This document shows, piece by piece, positions 10,258-18,464 of a stretch of 64,000 bases of DNA. How positions within the stretch are numbered: the stretch's first letter is position 1; each line of letters begins with the position of its first letter. The notes under the pieces are model-generated. The model had not been told where the DNA came from. It was given only the letters and a program-made list of their open reading frames with translations, and searched no databases. Both the position numbers and the translations under genes were made by a program. This DNA is from Massilia rubra (GTDB taxonomy: Bacteria; Pseudomonadota; Gammaproteobacteria; Burkholderiales; Burkholderiaceae_D): NCBI RefSeq assembly GCF_011682065.1, contig NZ_VUYU01000014.1, positions 108,658-172,657 of the forward strand, given 5' to 3'.

Positions 10258-11151
10258 TTATGCGCGCGTAAACAGATTGCCGGCCATGCGCAGCAGAAAA
10301 CCGCCACTGCCCTGCTCGCAGGGTGTGAAGCGCGGCAGGGCGAACAGGTCGCTGCCGCTGCGCGCCGCGCCGCGCGCGCTGCCGACGGCGGCCTCGAAGC
10401 CCTGGGCGCGCAGCATCAAGCCGTGGCGCTGCTCGAAATCCTCGCCCGGCTTGCCGCTCGGGTAGGCGAACAGCTTCACGCGCGCCCGGATCAGCTCTTC
10501 GATGCGGCGCTGGCCCTCGGCGATTTCGGCGCGCGCGGCGGCGTTCGACAGGCTCGAGAGCACCGTGTGATGCAAGGGATGGGCGCCGATGTCCATGCCG
10601 GCGCGGTGCAGGGCCAGCAACTGGTCGGAACTCATCATGGTCGGGGTCGGGCGGCGCGCCATCGACAGGGTGCGCGCCAGGCGTTCGGCCGGCGGCAGCA
10701 GGCGCAGCGCGGCCAGCAGCATCTCGATCACGGCGCGGCGCCGCACCGGGCAGCCGATGTCGTAGCTGGCAAAGCCGCTGCGCCCGAGGTTGAGGCGCTC
10801 GCCCGGCGCGTTGCGCACCACTTCGGTAACGATGTCGCTCCAGGTGCAGCCGCCGTCGAGGTAGCCGGCGGCGACAAAAAACGTGGCCGGCACGCCATAG
10901 CGCTGCAACAGGGGCAGGGCGACCGAGGCGTGCTCGGCGTAGCCATTGTCGAAGGTCAGGCAGGCGGCGCGCGCCGGCAAGGTGCCTTCGGCCAGGTGGG
11001 TGACGGCGCGCGAGAGCGGCATCAGGCGGAACCAGCGGCGCAACAGGCGCAACTGCTGCTCGAAGCGGCGCGCGTGCAGGCACTCGGGAAACAAGGGGTC
11101 GGGCGTGGCCAGCACGCGCTGGTAAATGAGAATCGAAAGCGGAACGCGCAT
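10258..11151 (-). CDS. Polysaccharide deacetylase family protein (altered metal motif)
   Basis: NodB-fold (CE4) protein of 297 aa, expected to remove N- or O-acetyl groups from a polysaccharide. Motif 1 reads LTFDNGYAEH, where active CE4 enzymes have TFDDG; the second Asp, normally a metal ligand, is Asn. A later segment GAHPLHHTVLSSL supplies the metal-binding His pair (motif 2, H-x3-H), and FAYPSGKPGEDF matches motif 3. With one ligand changed the enzyme may have altered metal use or be inactive. It converges on the ligase gene; a GC-rich hairpin (10251-10267) overlaps its stop codon. Placement among EPS genes suggests polymer modification. Confidence 0.85.
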   Translation of the reverse strand: MRVPLSILIYQRVLATPDPLFPECLHARRFEQQLRLLRRWFRLMPLSRAVTHLAEGTLPARAACLTFDNGYAEHASVALPLLQRYGVPATFFVAAGYLDGGCTWSDIVTEVVRNAPGERLNLGRSGFASYDIGCPVRRRAVIEMLLAALRLLPPAERLARTLSMARRPTPTMMSSDQLLALHRAGMDIGAHPLHHTVLSSLSNAAARAEIAEGQRRIEELIRARVKLFAYPSGKPGEDFEQRHGLMLRAQGFEAAVGSARGAARSGSDLFALPRFTPCEQGSGGFLLRMAGNLFTRA

Positions 11152-11179
11152 GGGATTTTCTTCGGTGAAACTACTTGAC

Positions 11180-11236
11180 TTGCCTCAATGATGCGCCTGT
11201 GCCCGTCGGTACACTGAAACTCTTAAGTTGAGGCAA
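11180..11236. promoter_or_regulatory. Inverted repeat in divergent region
   Basis: TTGCCTCAA (11180-11188) and TTGAGGCAA (11228-11236) form a perfect 9 bp inverted repeat with a 39 bp spacer between the divergent deacetylase and glycosyltransferase genes. It could be a two-site operator. No known consensus was recognised. Confidence 0.35.
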
Positions 11237-11332
11237 TACTAAATCAGCGCGGGTGGCCACTTGTTGAGTATTCTCATGCCGCCCGCCTTGCTGGTCCCTG
11301 GCGACCGGCCCGTGTTGACAATGGAGGCGTGC

Positions 11333-12406
11333 ATGCGTATCGGAATTTTGTCTTATCCCATGTTGTTCGAACGCGAAGACGGCGTCCAGCAGCAGGTCCG
11401 CGAAACCATCCGTGCGCTGGTGCGGCTGGGCGCGCAGGAGGGGTCCGGGATCGCGGTGGAACTGGTCAATCCCTACGCCAGCCGACTTGAGCAGTTCGAC
11501 CTGATCCACGTGTTCTCGGCCACTCACGGCAACCAGCGCCTGGTGGAAGCGGCCGTGGAGCAAGGCGTGCCGGTGGTGCTGACCCCGCTGATCGCGCCGG
11601 GCTGGAACCGCGCCAGCGGCACCAGCGCGCGCGCCGCCGACCATCGGCTGGGCAACCTGACCTCGTGGAATGTGCAGTCCGGTTACGCGCAGACCCGGCG
11701 CGCCTTGCAGCAGGCCAGCCTGATCGTGGCGCTCGGCGAAGCCGAGAAGCAAGCCATCGGCGCCGGTTTCCTGATCGACAGCGAGCGGGTGCGGGTGCTG
11801 CCGAACGGCGTCAACCCGGCCTTGCTGGCGGCCGATGGCGAGCTGTTTCGCAAACGCACCGGCATGCTCGGGCCGTTTGCGCTGATGGCCGGCCCGATTT
11901 CGCCCTACCAGAACCAGCTGGCGATGGCGCAGGCCATGGCGGCGCTGTCGCTGCCGCTGGTGCTGGTGGGCGAGGCCGGCGAACGCGACCAGGACTATCT
12001 GCGCGCGCTGCGCACGGTGCGCGGCCTGACGTGCCTGGGCGCGCTGCGCCAGGATGAAGCGATGCTGGCCAGTACCTACGCGGCGGCGGCGCTGTGCATC
12101 GCGCCGGGCGACGGCCAGGGAACGGCGCTGGCGCTGCGCGAGGCGCTGGCGGCCGGCTGCCCGATGCTGATCGCGCGCGACTCGCCCTTGAGCCTGGCCG
12201 GGGCCGGGTTCGCGCTGGCGCGGGTGGACTGGAACGATACCGACGCCCAGCAGCGCGCGGTGCTGCGCCTGCTGGTGTCGCCGCCGCCGCGCGAACAGGT
12301 GCGCGCGCTGGTGCGCGGCGACAGCTGGGAGCGGGTGGCGCGGCAACTGGCGGCCTGTTACGCGCAACTGCACGAGGCGCGCCAGGGCGCGCTGGCCTGC
12401 CCGTGA
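11333..12406 (+). CDS. Glycosyltransferase, GT4-like (GT-B fold)
   Basis: Protein of 357 aa with the two-domain layout of GT-B glycosyltransferases. The N-terminal half begins MRIGILSYPMLFEREDGVQQ, typical of GT4 acceptor domains, and contains FDLIHVFSATHG. The C-terminal half has VRVLPNGVNPALL, FALMAGPISPYQNQ and the nucleotide-sugar region EALAAGCPMLIARDSPL. The start at 11333 is chosen for GGAGG five bases upstream; an alternative ATG lies at 11261. It probably adds one sugar of the exopolysaccharide repeat unit in the cytoplasm. Donor and acceptor cannot be told. Confidence 0.82.
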   Translation: MRIGILSYPMLFEREDGVQQQVRETIRALVRLGAQEGSGIAVELVNPYASRLEQFDLIHVFSATHGNQRLVEAAVEQGVPVVLTPLIAPGWNRASGTSARAADHRLGNLTSWNVQSGYAQTRRALQQASLIVALGEAEKQAIGAGFLIDSERVRVLPNGVNPALLAADGELFRKRTGMLGPFALMAGPISPYQNQLAMAQAMAALSLPLVLVGEAGERDQDYLRALRTVRGLTCLGALRQDEAMLASTYAAAALCIAPGDGQGTALALREALAAGCPMLIARDSPLSLAGAGFALARVDWNDTDAQQRAVLRLLVSPPPREQVRALVRGDSWERVARQLAACYAQLHEARQGALACP

Positions 12407-12436
12407 CGCCTGCTACATGAACATGACGCCTGCTAC
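12404..12436. repeat. 13 bp direct repeat carrying both convergent stop codons
   Basis: TGACGCCTGCTAC occurs at 12404-12416 and again at 12424-12436, a 20 bp period. The first copy contains the stop of the upstream glycosyltransferase and the second the stop (minus-strand TAG) of the next gene. Confidence 0.85.
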
Positions 12437-13617
12437 GAGTGCGCGGCCGGCCCAGGGCAACCGCCGTCCGGGTGCGCCAGCGCATCGTACACGCGCAGAT
12501 AGCCGCGCGCCATTTCGGGCAGGCTGTGCCTGGCGATGACCTGGCCGCGCGCGCGCATGCCGTGGCGCGCCGCCATGTCCGGAATGCGGCAGTAGTCGGC
12601 GATGGCGGCGGCCATCAGGTCGGGCGCACGGGGCGGCACCAGGATGCCGGTAAAACCGGGATGCACCAGCACCGGATTGCCGCCGACGGCGGTGGCCACC
12701 ACCGGCAGCCCGGTCGCCATGGCTTCGAGGATGGTGTTGGAACTGCCTTCGGCCAGCGACGGCAGCACGAACAGGTCCATGGCGCGCAGCAGCTGGGCGA
12801 TGTCGGTGCGCTCGCCCGGCAGCCAGGCGCGGTGGGCGGCGCCGGCGCGCGTGAGGGTGTCGAGGCAGGCGGCGCGTTGCGGGCCGTCGCCCACGATCAG
12901 GAGGCGCATGCGCTGGTGGGCTGGATGGGGCGAGGCGATCAGGCGCAGGAAGGCTTCGACCAGGGTGGCGTAATCCTTGATTTCCTCCATGCGCCCGACG
13001 CTGCCGATGACGAAGGCGTTATCCTGCATGAAGCCGGCCGGACCGATCGCCGCCGGCGGGCCGAGGCGCGGGTGGAACTGGATGCTGTCGACCCCGTTGG
13101 AAATCTGCGACACTTTTTCGGGCTCGGCGCCGACGCTGTCGATCAGCCAATGCTCGAGGTCGGCGCTGACGGCGATGAAGTGGCCGATCAGCGGACGCAG
13201 CAGGCGGCGCAGCAGCTTGTATTTCAGGCGTTTGCCGTACAGGTCGCTCATATCGCGGCCATGCTCGCCGTGCACGCGCAGCTTGACGCCGGCGAGGGCG
13301 GCCACCAGCTGGCCTTCGATGCCGCACAGGTTGCGCGTGTGGATCAAGTCCGGCTGCAGCGCGCGCAGGGCGCGGAACAGGCGCAGGTAATGGCCCCAGT
13401 CCTTGCCTTCGCGCTTGTTCAGGCTGATAATCTCGACGCCGCGCTGCTTGATGTGCGCGTGGTACTCCGAATAATCCTTGAGGCAGACGATGGCATGCCG
13501 ATAGCGTTCGGGCGGCATGTGCTTGATCAGGTTGATCAGGCCGTTTTCGAGGCCGCCGATGTCGAGCTGGTGGATCAGATGCACCACGAGGCGCGGCGGT
13601 TCAAGGGAAGTAGTCAT
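12433..13617 (-). CDS. Glycosyltransferase, PEP-CTERM/EpsH1 system-associated (TIGR03088-like)
   Basis: GT4 glycosyltransferase of 394 aa. The N-terminus VVHLIHQLDIGGLENGLINL is characteristic of the EpsH-associated sugar transferase family TIGR03088. It also has the acceptor strand DLIHTRNLCGIEGQ, VSQISNGVDSIQF, VIGSVGRMEEIKDY, the donor region VLPSLAEGSSNTILEAMATG and AVGGNPVLV. The ATG at 13617 has GGAG six bases upstream; a TTG four codons earlier is also open. It likely extends the lipid-linked repeat unit. It lies downstream of the kinase and chain-length genes on the same strand, separated from them by a 173 bp gap holding a long perfect inverted repeat. Confidence 0.9.
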   Translation of the reverse strand: MTTSLEPPRLVVHLIHQLDIGGLENGLINLIKHMPPERYRHAIVCLKDYSEYHAHIKQRGVEIISLNKREGKDWGHYLRLFRALRALQPDLIHTRNLCGIEGQLVAALAGVKLRVHGEHGRDMSDLYGKRLKYKLLRRLLRPLIGHFIAVSADLEHWLIDSVGAEPEKVSQISNGVDSIQFHPRLGPPAAIGPAGFMQDNAFVIGSVGRMEEIKDYATLVEAFLRLIASPHPAHQRMRLLIVGDGPQRAACLDTLTRAGAAHRAWLPGERTDIAQLLRAMDLFVLPSLAEGSSNTILEAMATGLPVVATAVGGNPVLVHPGFTGILVPPRAPDLMAAAIADYCRIPDMAARHGMRARGQVIARHSLPEMARGYLRVYDALAHPDGGCPGPAAHS

Positions 13618-13693
13618 GGTCGACTCCAAAGGTTAATCGGGCGAACGGGAACAAACAGGATGGCGCGGATAGCGCCGCCCTCAACTACACATC

Positions 13694-13770
13694 GGTGTCA
13701 GGTCTGACATTCGGACACGAACTCAACTGCATCGCTGCCGAGCCCGTGTCCGAATGTCAGACCTGACACC
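13694..13770. repeat. Perfect 26 bp inverted repeat (MITE- or REP-like)
   Basis: The 26 bp arm at 13694-13719 is repeated exactly, in inverse orientation, at 13745-13770 around a 25 bp loop. Each arm contains an inner near-palindrome, GTCAGGTCTGAC. It fills most of the gap between the tyrosine kinase gene and the downstream glycosyltransferase. It has no T-run, so it is more likely a dispersed repeat than a standard terminator, although the transcript would fold into a long hairpin. Confidence 0.85.
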
Positions 13771-13790
13771 AGCTTGTTGTTTGGCATCGG

Positions 13791-14585
13791 CTAGTCGTAG
13801 TAGCCGTGGTAGTCGCCGCCGTTGAAGGCGCGCGCCTTGTTGCAGATCAGGTCGACGTGGGCACAGTTGTCGAGCCGCAGCAGCGCTTCCTTGACTTCGC
13901 GCTGGGTCGTCGTCTCGGACTCGACCACCATCACCACCTGGCCCATCTGCGCCGCCAGCACCGCCGCTTCGGTGGTCAGCAGCAAGGGCGGCGAGTCGAA
14001 AATCACGATCCGGTCCGGGTAGCGGTTGGCAATTTCCGAGAGCAGCTTGCTCATCGCGTGGCTGGCCAGCAGTTCGGTGGCGTGCTTGTTGTTGCGCCCC
14101 GCCGGCAATAGGCTCAGGGTCGGGATATTGGTCTTGAGGATCACGTCCGACAGGCTCAGGTCGCCATTGAGCAAGATATCCATCAGCCCCAGTCCCGGCG
14201 CCAGGCCGAGCGTGCGCAGCACCGAGGGACGCGCGACGTCGGCGTCGACCAGCAGCACGGTGTGGTCTTTTTCCATGGCGATGCTCATCGCCAGGTTGAT
14301 CGCACAGTAGGTCTTGCCTTCGCCCGGCAGGGCGCTGGTGACGACGATCAGGTTGCCGTGCCGGACCCCGCCGGACACCGCCGCGCGCGCATTGCGCAGC
14401 AGCGGGCGCTTGATGATGCGAAAATCTTCAGCCACGCTGGTGCGCCCGCCGTCATGGGTCACCATGCCCATCTGCTGCAGGCGCGCCAGGTTGATGTCGA
14501 CTTCGCGCAACTGCTCGGCGTTGTGGGCGCCGGCGGGCGCGTCGGGGCCGTGCGGCGCAGCGGCCGGAATAGGGGAACTGTCCAC
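13791..14585 (-). CDS. XrtA-associated tyrosine autokinase (BY-kinase)
   Basis: Bacterial tyrosine kinase of 264 aa that cycles with the chain-length protein to control polymer length. It has Walker A TSALPGEGKT (83-92), Walker A' VLLVDADVARP, Walker B VIFDSPPLLLT and a C-terminal Tyr cluster, DYHGYYD, the autophosphorylation tail. GTG at 14585 is taken as start: AGGGAG lies six bases upstream and the stop of the chain-length gene is 18 bp before it. The longer open frame upstream overlaps that gene and is not coding. It fits TIGR03018. The separate kinase and Wzz-like polypeptides match the Gram-positive-style split arrangement common in EpsH loci. Confidence 0.92.
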   Translation of the reverse strand: MDSSPIPAAAPHGPDAPAGAHNAEQLREVDINLARLQQMGMVTHDGGRTSVAEDFRIIKRPLLRNARAAVSGGVRHGNLIVVTSALPGEGKTYCAINLAMSIAMEKDHTVLLVDADVARPSVLRTLGLAPGLGLMDILLNGDLSLSDVILKTNIPTLSLLPAGRNNKHATELLASHAMSKLLSEIANRYPDRIVIFDSPPLLLTTEAAVLAAQMGQVVMVVESETTTQREVKEALLRLDNCAHVDLICNKARAFNGGDYHGYYD

Positions 14586-14602
14586 GTTGTACTCCCTGGG
14601 GC

Positions 14603-16132
14603 TTAGCCCGTGAGAAATCCGGATGCCATGATCGCGCCGTACAGGCCGAGCAAGGCGGTGAAGGCCGCGCCGAGCAGGTATTGCCCCCGGCGCAGCTTGG
14701 TGCGTTCGGCATCGTTCCAGGTCATCGATACCGTACCGAGCACGTTCAGTCCGGTGATCTCGCGCAGCGCGCTGGGGCTCACAAACGTCGGACGGACCTG
14801 GCTGATCAGGAGCGCCGCGCCCATCCCGGCGCACAGGGCGATCAAGAGCACGCCGGTGTGGAACAGGCGCCGGTTGGGGCCGACCGGCGAGATCGGCATG
14901 GTGGGCGGATCGATGATGCGGAACGTCATCATCTCGGTCGAGGAGCTCAGGTCGCCCGAGAGCCTGGCCGACTCGCGCCGTGCGATCAGCTTTTCGTAGT
15001 TGTCCTTGTTGATTTCATAATCGCGGTTGAGCTGGGCCAGTTGCGATTCGACTTCCGGCACGGCATTGCTCTGTTCGCGCAGGCGCTCGTGGCGCACGCT
15101 GTATTCGTGCACCCGCACCCGCATCGCCGCCACCTTGGCGTCGGCCTCGGTCAGGGCCACCTTGAGCTGCTGCAGCATGGGGCTGTAAAAGCGGCCGGGG
15201 TCGCCATCGCGCTGGGCCAGCTTGCTTTCCTCGATCTTGCGCGCTTCGAGCTGGGCCAGCAGGCGGCGCGCGCTGACCACGTCCGGGTGCAGGTCGGTGT
15301 ATTGCAGGCGCAAGGTGTCGAGGTTCTTGTTGATGGCGGCGATGCGGGCGTCGATGTCGGGATTGACGATGGCGCGCGGGCGCGGATCGGCCCCGGCCGG
15401 CAGCGGGTCGCCATTGATGCGCGCCTGGATCGCAATGCGCGCCTGCTCGGCTTCGAGCAGGTCGATGCGCGCGGTGCTGAGGGCATCGCTGGCGATGGCC
15501 AGTTGGGCGCTGTAATCGACGCCCTGGCGCGGCAGCAGCGCGCTGTTGCGCAGCTTGAATTCCTTGACCGTGTTTTCGGCCGCCACCAGGCGCTGCTCGT
15601 AGTTTTTGATCTGGTCGTCGATGAAACGGATGGCGTGCTGGGAATCGGCCTTCTTGCCCTTGAAGCTGCCTTCCAAAAAGATGGTCAGCAAGGCTTGCAC
15701 CACGTCGCGCACCTGCTTGGGATTGTCGCCGCCGTAGGTGATCGAATAGATATCGTTGGTGGTGGTGCCGGAAATTTTCAGGCGCGTGGCCAGTTCGTCG
15801 ATTTGGTGTTCGCGCTGGCGCGGCGTGGTGGCGTCCACATCGAGGTCGACCATGCGCAACACGCGCTCCAGGTTCGGTCGGCTGAGCAGGGTGCGGCTCA
15901 TGATCGATACTTGTTGCTGCACGTTCGGCATGCTGGTCATGCTGGCCATGAGCGGCTTGAGGATGCTCTGGGTATCGACAAACACGCGGGCAGAGCTCTG
16001 GTAGTCGTTCGGCAGGCGCAGCACCACCACCCAGCCCAGCGATGCCACGACCCACATGGTGCCGATGGCGAGCCAGCGATATTTCCAGATGCCTCTTACA
16101 TGCAGCAGCAACTGGCTGATGAAGTCCTCCAT
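14603..16132 (-). CDS. XrtA-associated polysaccharide chain-length determinant (Wzz/GumC type)
   Basis: Inner-membrane polysaccharide co-polymerase of 509 aa, resembling TIGR03007. One transmembrane helix lies near residues 20-40 (WLAIGTMWVVASLGWVVVL), then the Wzz domain with YQSSARVFVDTQSILKPLM, a long periplasmic coiled-coil region (about 160-400), the Pro-containing segment PPTMPISPVGPNR, and a second helix near 425-445. A third hydrophobic stretch sits at the C-terminus (FTALLGLYGAIMASGFL). The start MEDFISQLLLHV is taken at 16132, with GGAGA upstream; the longer frame runs through the promoter region. It forms an operon with the tyrosine kinase 17 bp downstream. Confidence 0.92.
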   Translation of the reverse strand: MEDFISQLLLHVRGIWKYRWLAIGTMWVVASLGWVVVLRLPNDYQSSARVFVDTQSILKPLMASMTSMPNVQQQVSIMSRTLLSRPNLERVLRMVDLDVDATTPRQREHQIDELATRLKISGTTTNDIYSITYGGDNPKQVRDVVQALLTIFLEGSFKGKKADSQHAIRFIDDQIKNYEQRLVAAENTVKEFKLRNSALLPRQGVDYSAQLAIASDALSTARIDLLEAEQARIAIQARINGDPLPAGADPRPRAIVNPDIDARIAAINKNLDTLRLQYTDLHPDVVSARRLLAQLEARKIEESKLAQRDGDPGRFYSPMLQQLKVALTEADAKVAAMRVRVHEYSVRHERLREQSNAVPEVESQLAQLNRDYEINKDNYEKLIARRESARLSGDLSSSTEMMTFRIIDPPTMPISPVGPNRRLFHTGVLLIALCAGMGAALLISQVRPTFVSPSALREITGLNVLGTVSMTWNDAERTKLRRGQYLLGAAFTALLGLYGAIMASGFLTG

Positions 16133-16295
16133 ATCGTGTGGGTCTCCGTAAGTCGGGCGGCGATGGGAAGCGACACTGCCAGCTTCACTACTCGTTCGAT
16201 TATATGTCCGTGGAAACTGTAAGTTTCCGCTGATCACGGGCGCGTTGATTCGCGTCAAGCGTAAAAAGAGCATGCGCCCGCAGCCTGTCCCTGCC
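16133..16295 (-). promoter_or_regulatory. Leader/promoter region of the chain-length and kinase operon
   Basis: Non-coding stretch upstream of the chain-length gene. It contains a small perfect hairpin, GGAAACT (16212-16218) with AGTTTCC (16222-16228). No clear -35/-10 or sigma-54 pair was found. The rest of the gap, from 16331 to the PEP-CTERM stop at 16487, is GC-rich and holds nothing recognisable. Confidence 0.4.
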
Positions 16296-16330
16296 AAAAA
16301 AATTGCCCGGTCAGGCGCGCTCCTGACCGG
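16296..16330 (-). terminator. Rho-independent terminator of the PEP-CTERM gene
   Basis: Perfect 9 bp stem CCGGTCAGG/CCTGACCGG (16307-16315 and 16322-16330) with a six-base loop, followed on the minus strand by GCAA and seven T (complement of 16296-16302). It lies 157 bp downstream of the PEP-CTERM stop codon and upstream of the next gene on that strand. Confidence 0.85.
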
Positions 16331-16486
16331 AAAAATGCCGGCTGACAGCGAGCCGTGCATCAGGGCCCGGCGGGGCGGTCCGACACCCGCATCCCCAGCC
16401 GGCGCCGACCGCGCAGCACCGGCTGCGGGCCCTGGAATGGCCGCAAACAGCGTGGCCACCTTGTTCTTCTTGTCTGCATGGCCGTC

Positions 16487-17407
16487 CTATTTGCGACGCC
16501 GCGCCATCAGCGACATTCCCAGCAGGCCGAGGCCGAAGAGCGCCAGGCTGCCCGGTTCCGGCACCGCCGTCTTCTGCATGGCGTTGGCAAACGTGCCCTG
16601 GTTGATGGTCAACATATACGTATCGTTGGCGTTGAGCTGGAGCGACTTGGCCGAAAAGTTCAGCCAGCCCGGGTCGAAGGTGGAAGTGCCAAAGGCCTGG
16701 CCATTGCGGCTTGACAAGCTCTCGCCGTTGAGTTTGCCGGGCGAGTAGTCGAGCATGAGTTGGCCGGTTTCCACATTCTTGATATTCACGCTCCATGCCA
16801 GGCGGGCGATGGCGTTGGTCCCGCTCCCGCTGCCGTTGCTGGCATAGGCCTGCGTCATCGGCCTGGCGTCGAAGGAGATGGACATGGTCTCGCTCGTGCC
16901 GAGAGTGAATTTGAATAAGGCCAAGGTACCGACGTCGGACTCGCCGCCGGCCTTGCCGTCGCTGCCCAGGGAAGCGTCGGCGCGCGTGTCGACCCGGGCC
17001 CCGGCCTGTTGCGAACCGATGGTCATGGCGCTGCCGGTCATGTTCTGGTCGGCATAGCCGAAGGTACCGGGCAGGCTTGGCAGTGCTGAAAAGTGGGCAA
17101 AGTCGTTTTCGGCGCGCGGAGCCGTCGGCAGGCCGACGAACTGGTGCGCCACGTCTGGCGTGCTGCCGTCGAGCGTAGCGGTGGAGCTCACGCCGTTGAG
17201 AGACGCGGTGGCGCGGGCGCTGACGCTGTCGACGAGCGTGGTGAAATCTGTCGATTTGAAGGCGTCACCGCTGGAATGAAGCAGGCGGAAATTGTCGATC
17301 AGGAGGACGGACTGGGCGAATGCATCGGCGCGCGCGCCGTTCATTGCGGCCAGGCAGAGACCGGCAATCGCCGCATGTTTCATCAGGGATGTCGGGACTA
17401 GTTTCAT
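16487..17407 (-). CDS. PEP-CTERM sorting-domain surface protein
   Basis: Secreted protein of 306 aa. The signal peptide is MKLVPTSLMKHAAIAGLC onwards, with a likely cleavage after ARA near residue 28. A Ser/Thr/Ala-rich body of about 240 residues follows. The C-terminus has the full tripartite sorting signal: VPEPGSLALFG, a hydrophobic helix and basic MARRRK. Exosortase is expected to cut at the PEP motif and anchor or release the protein at the cell surface with the exopolysaccharide. The body contains no Cys apart from one in the signal region, as is usual for these proteins. The ATG at 17407 has GGAGAG upstream, and a sigma-54-like promoter lies about 70 bp before it. Confidence 0.9.
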   Translation of the reverse strand: MKLVPTSLMKHAAIAGLCLAAMNGARADAFAQSVLLIDNFRLLHSSGDAFKSTDFTTLVDSVSARATASLNGVSSTATLDGSTPDVAHQFVGLPTAPRAENDFAHFSALPSLPGTFGYADQNMTGSAMTIGSQQAGARVDTRADASLGSDGKAGGESDVGTLALFKFTLGTSETMSISFDARPMTQAYASNGSGSGTNAIARLAWSVNIKNVETGQLMLDYSPGKLNGESLSSRNGQAFGTSTFDPGWLNFSAKSLQLNANDTYMLTINQGTFANAMQKTAVPEPGSLALFGLGLLGMSLMARRRK

Positions 17408-17476
17408 AATTGACTCTCCGGTGGGATCAGGTGGGGAAGCGTCGACAGCTTGCGGCGCCGCCGTGCCAACCATCTA

Positions 17477-17493
17477 TGCAGCAAGCGTGCCAG
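17477..17493 (-). promoter_or_regulatory. Sigma-54-like promoter of the PEP-CTERM gene
   Basis: On the minus strand the sequence is CTGGCACGCTTGCTGCA: a perfect -24 element (TGGCACG) and a -12 element CTGCA against the consensus TTGCW, with the required ten bases between GG and GC. Transcription would start near 17465, leaving a leader of about 58 bases. Control by PrsR, encoded at 5.5 kb, is the natural inference. The rest of the 304 bp gap to the divergent acyltransferase gene shows an imperfect palindrome near 17560-17580 and no other clear signal. Confidence 0.65.
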
Positions 17494-17711
17494 CTCACCT
17501 TTTCCTTTGTTATCAATGAGTTGTTGAATATGGCTGAGCAGTTTCTCGTATTTCCCGGCGGGATGGAAAATTTCCCGACTGTCCATGTTTGTTGCAGAAC
17601 AATGTCTCGGCGCACAGCGTGAACTTCCTTACTGATGGCCCTGTCTGACCTACACAACTTTGCGCGCGGACCGGCAGGCGGACCGTGCGATCACGTGGAA
17701 GGAAGAGAGCC

Positions 17712-18452
17712 ATGTTTCAAGACGATCTACCGATTGCAACCTTCGAGATGCCGGCGGGCTTACGCGCGCCGGAACCGAGCGAGGCGCCGCCGGCGGCGCC
17801 CGATACCGGGCAACAGCTACAGGTTTTCCATATCCGCCTGGCCAATTCGGCCGGACGGCGCGAGGCTGCCAGCCTCCTGATCCGGAAGATGTACGGCTGG
17901 CGCGGCTATGCCTTCGAGCCCAGCCTGCAGCACGATCCGAACAAGGTGACGCTGTATGCCGAGACCGGTGGAGTACTGGTCGGCACCATGAGCCTGTGCC
18001 TCGACAGCGCATTCGGGCTGCCGGCCGATGACAATTTTCGCGACAAGCTCGATGCGCTGCGCAGCCAGGGCCGGCGCTTGTGCGAGCCGTCGCGCCTGGC
18101 GATCGACAAGGGCGTTACCAAGCGCGTCTTCGCCGCGCTGATCCATATTTCGTATTTGTATTCGCACAAGCTGCACGGATTCAGCGATTACGTGATCGAA
18201 GTCAATCCCCGCCACGTGATGTTCTATAAGCGCATGCTCGGTTTCAGCGACTTCGGCGAAGAACGTCCGTGCAGCCGGGTCGGGGCCCCGGCGGTTTTGC
18301 TGCGCCTGCCGCTGGAAGAAATGGGAGTGCAGATCCGCAAATGGGGAGGGCTGATGGAGCAGCATGGCGACGAGCGCTCTTTCTACCCCTATTTTTTCCC
18401 GGTGTGGGACGAAGCGGGCATCACCGCGCGCCTGAACGGCGGGCATCACTGA
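17712..18452 (+). CDS. N-acyl amino acid synthase FeeM-like / exosortase-associated acyltransferase
   Basis: GNAT-fold protein of 246 aa related to the FeeM and autoinducer-synthase-like acyltransferases found near PEP-CTERM systems. FeeM joins a fatty acyl group from a carrier protein to the amine of an amino acid, typically tyrosine. Recognisable segments: FHIRLANSAGRREAASLLI, MYGWRGYAFEP, LVGTMSLCLDSAFGLPADD, CEPSRLAIDKG and DYVIEVNPRHVMFYKRMLGF. These give the strand order of the family core. The ATG at 17712 follows GGAAGAGAG. A VAO-family oxidase gene starts only 12 bp after its stop, so the two almost certainly form an operon. The acyl acceptor is inferred, not seen. Confidence 0.78.
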   Translation: MFQDDLPIATFEMPAGLRAPEPSEAPPAAPDTGQQLQVFHIRLANSAGRREAASLLIRKMYGWRGYAFEPSLQHDPNKVTLYAETGGVLVGTMSLCLDSAFGLPADDNFRDKLDALRSQGRRLCEPSRLAIDKGVTKRVFAALIHISYLYSHKLHGFSDYVIEVNPRHVMFYKRMLGFSDFGEERPCSRVGAPAVLLRLPLEEMGVQIRKWGGLMEQHGDERSFYPYFFPVWDEAGITARLNGGHH

Positions 18453-18464
18453 GACGGGGGCGCG

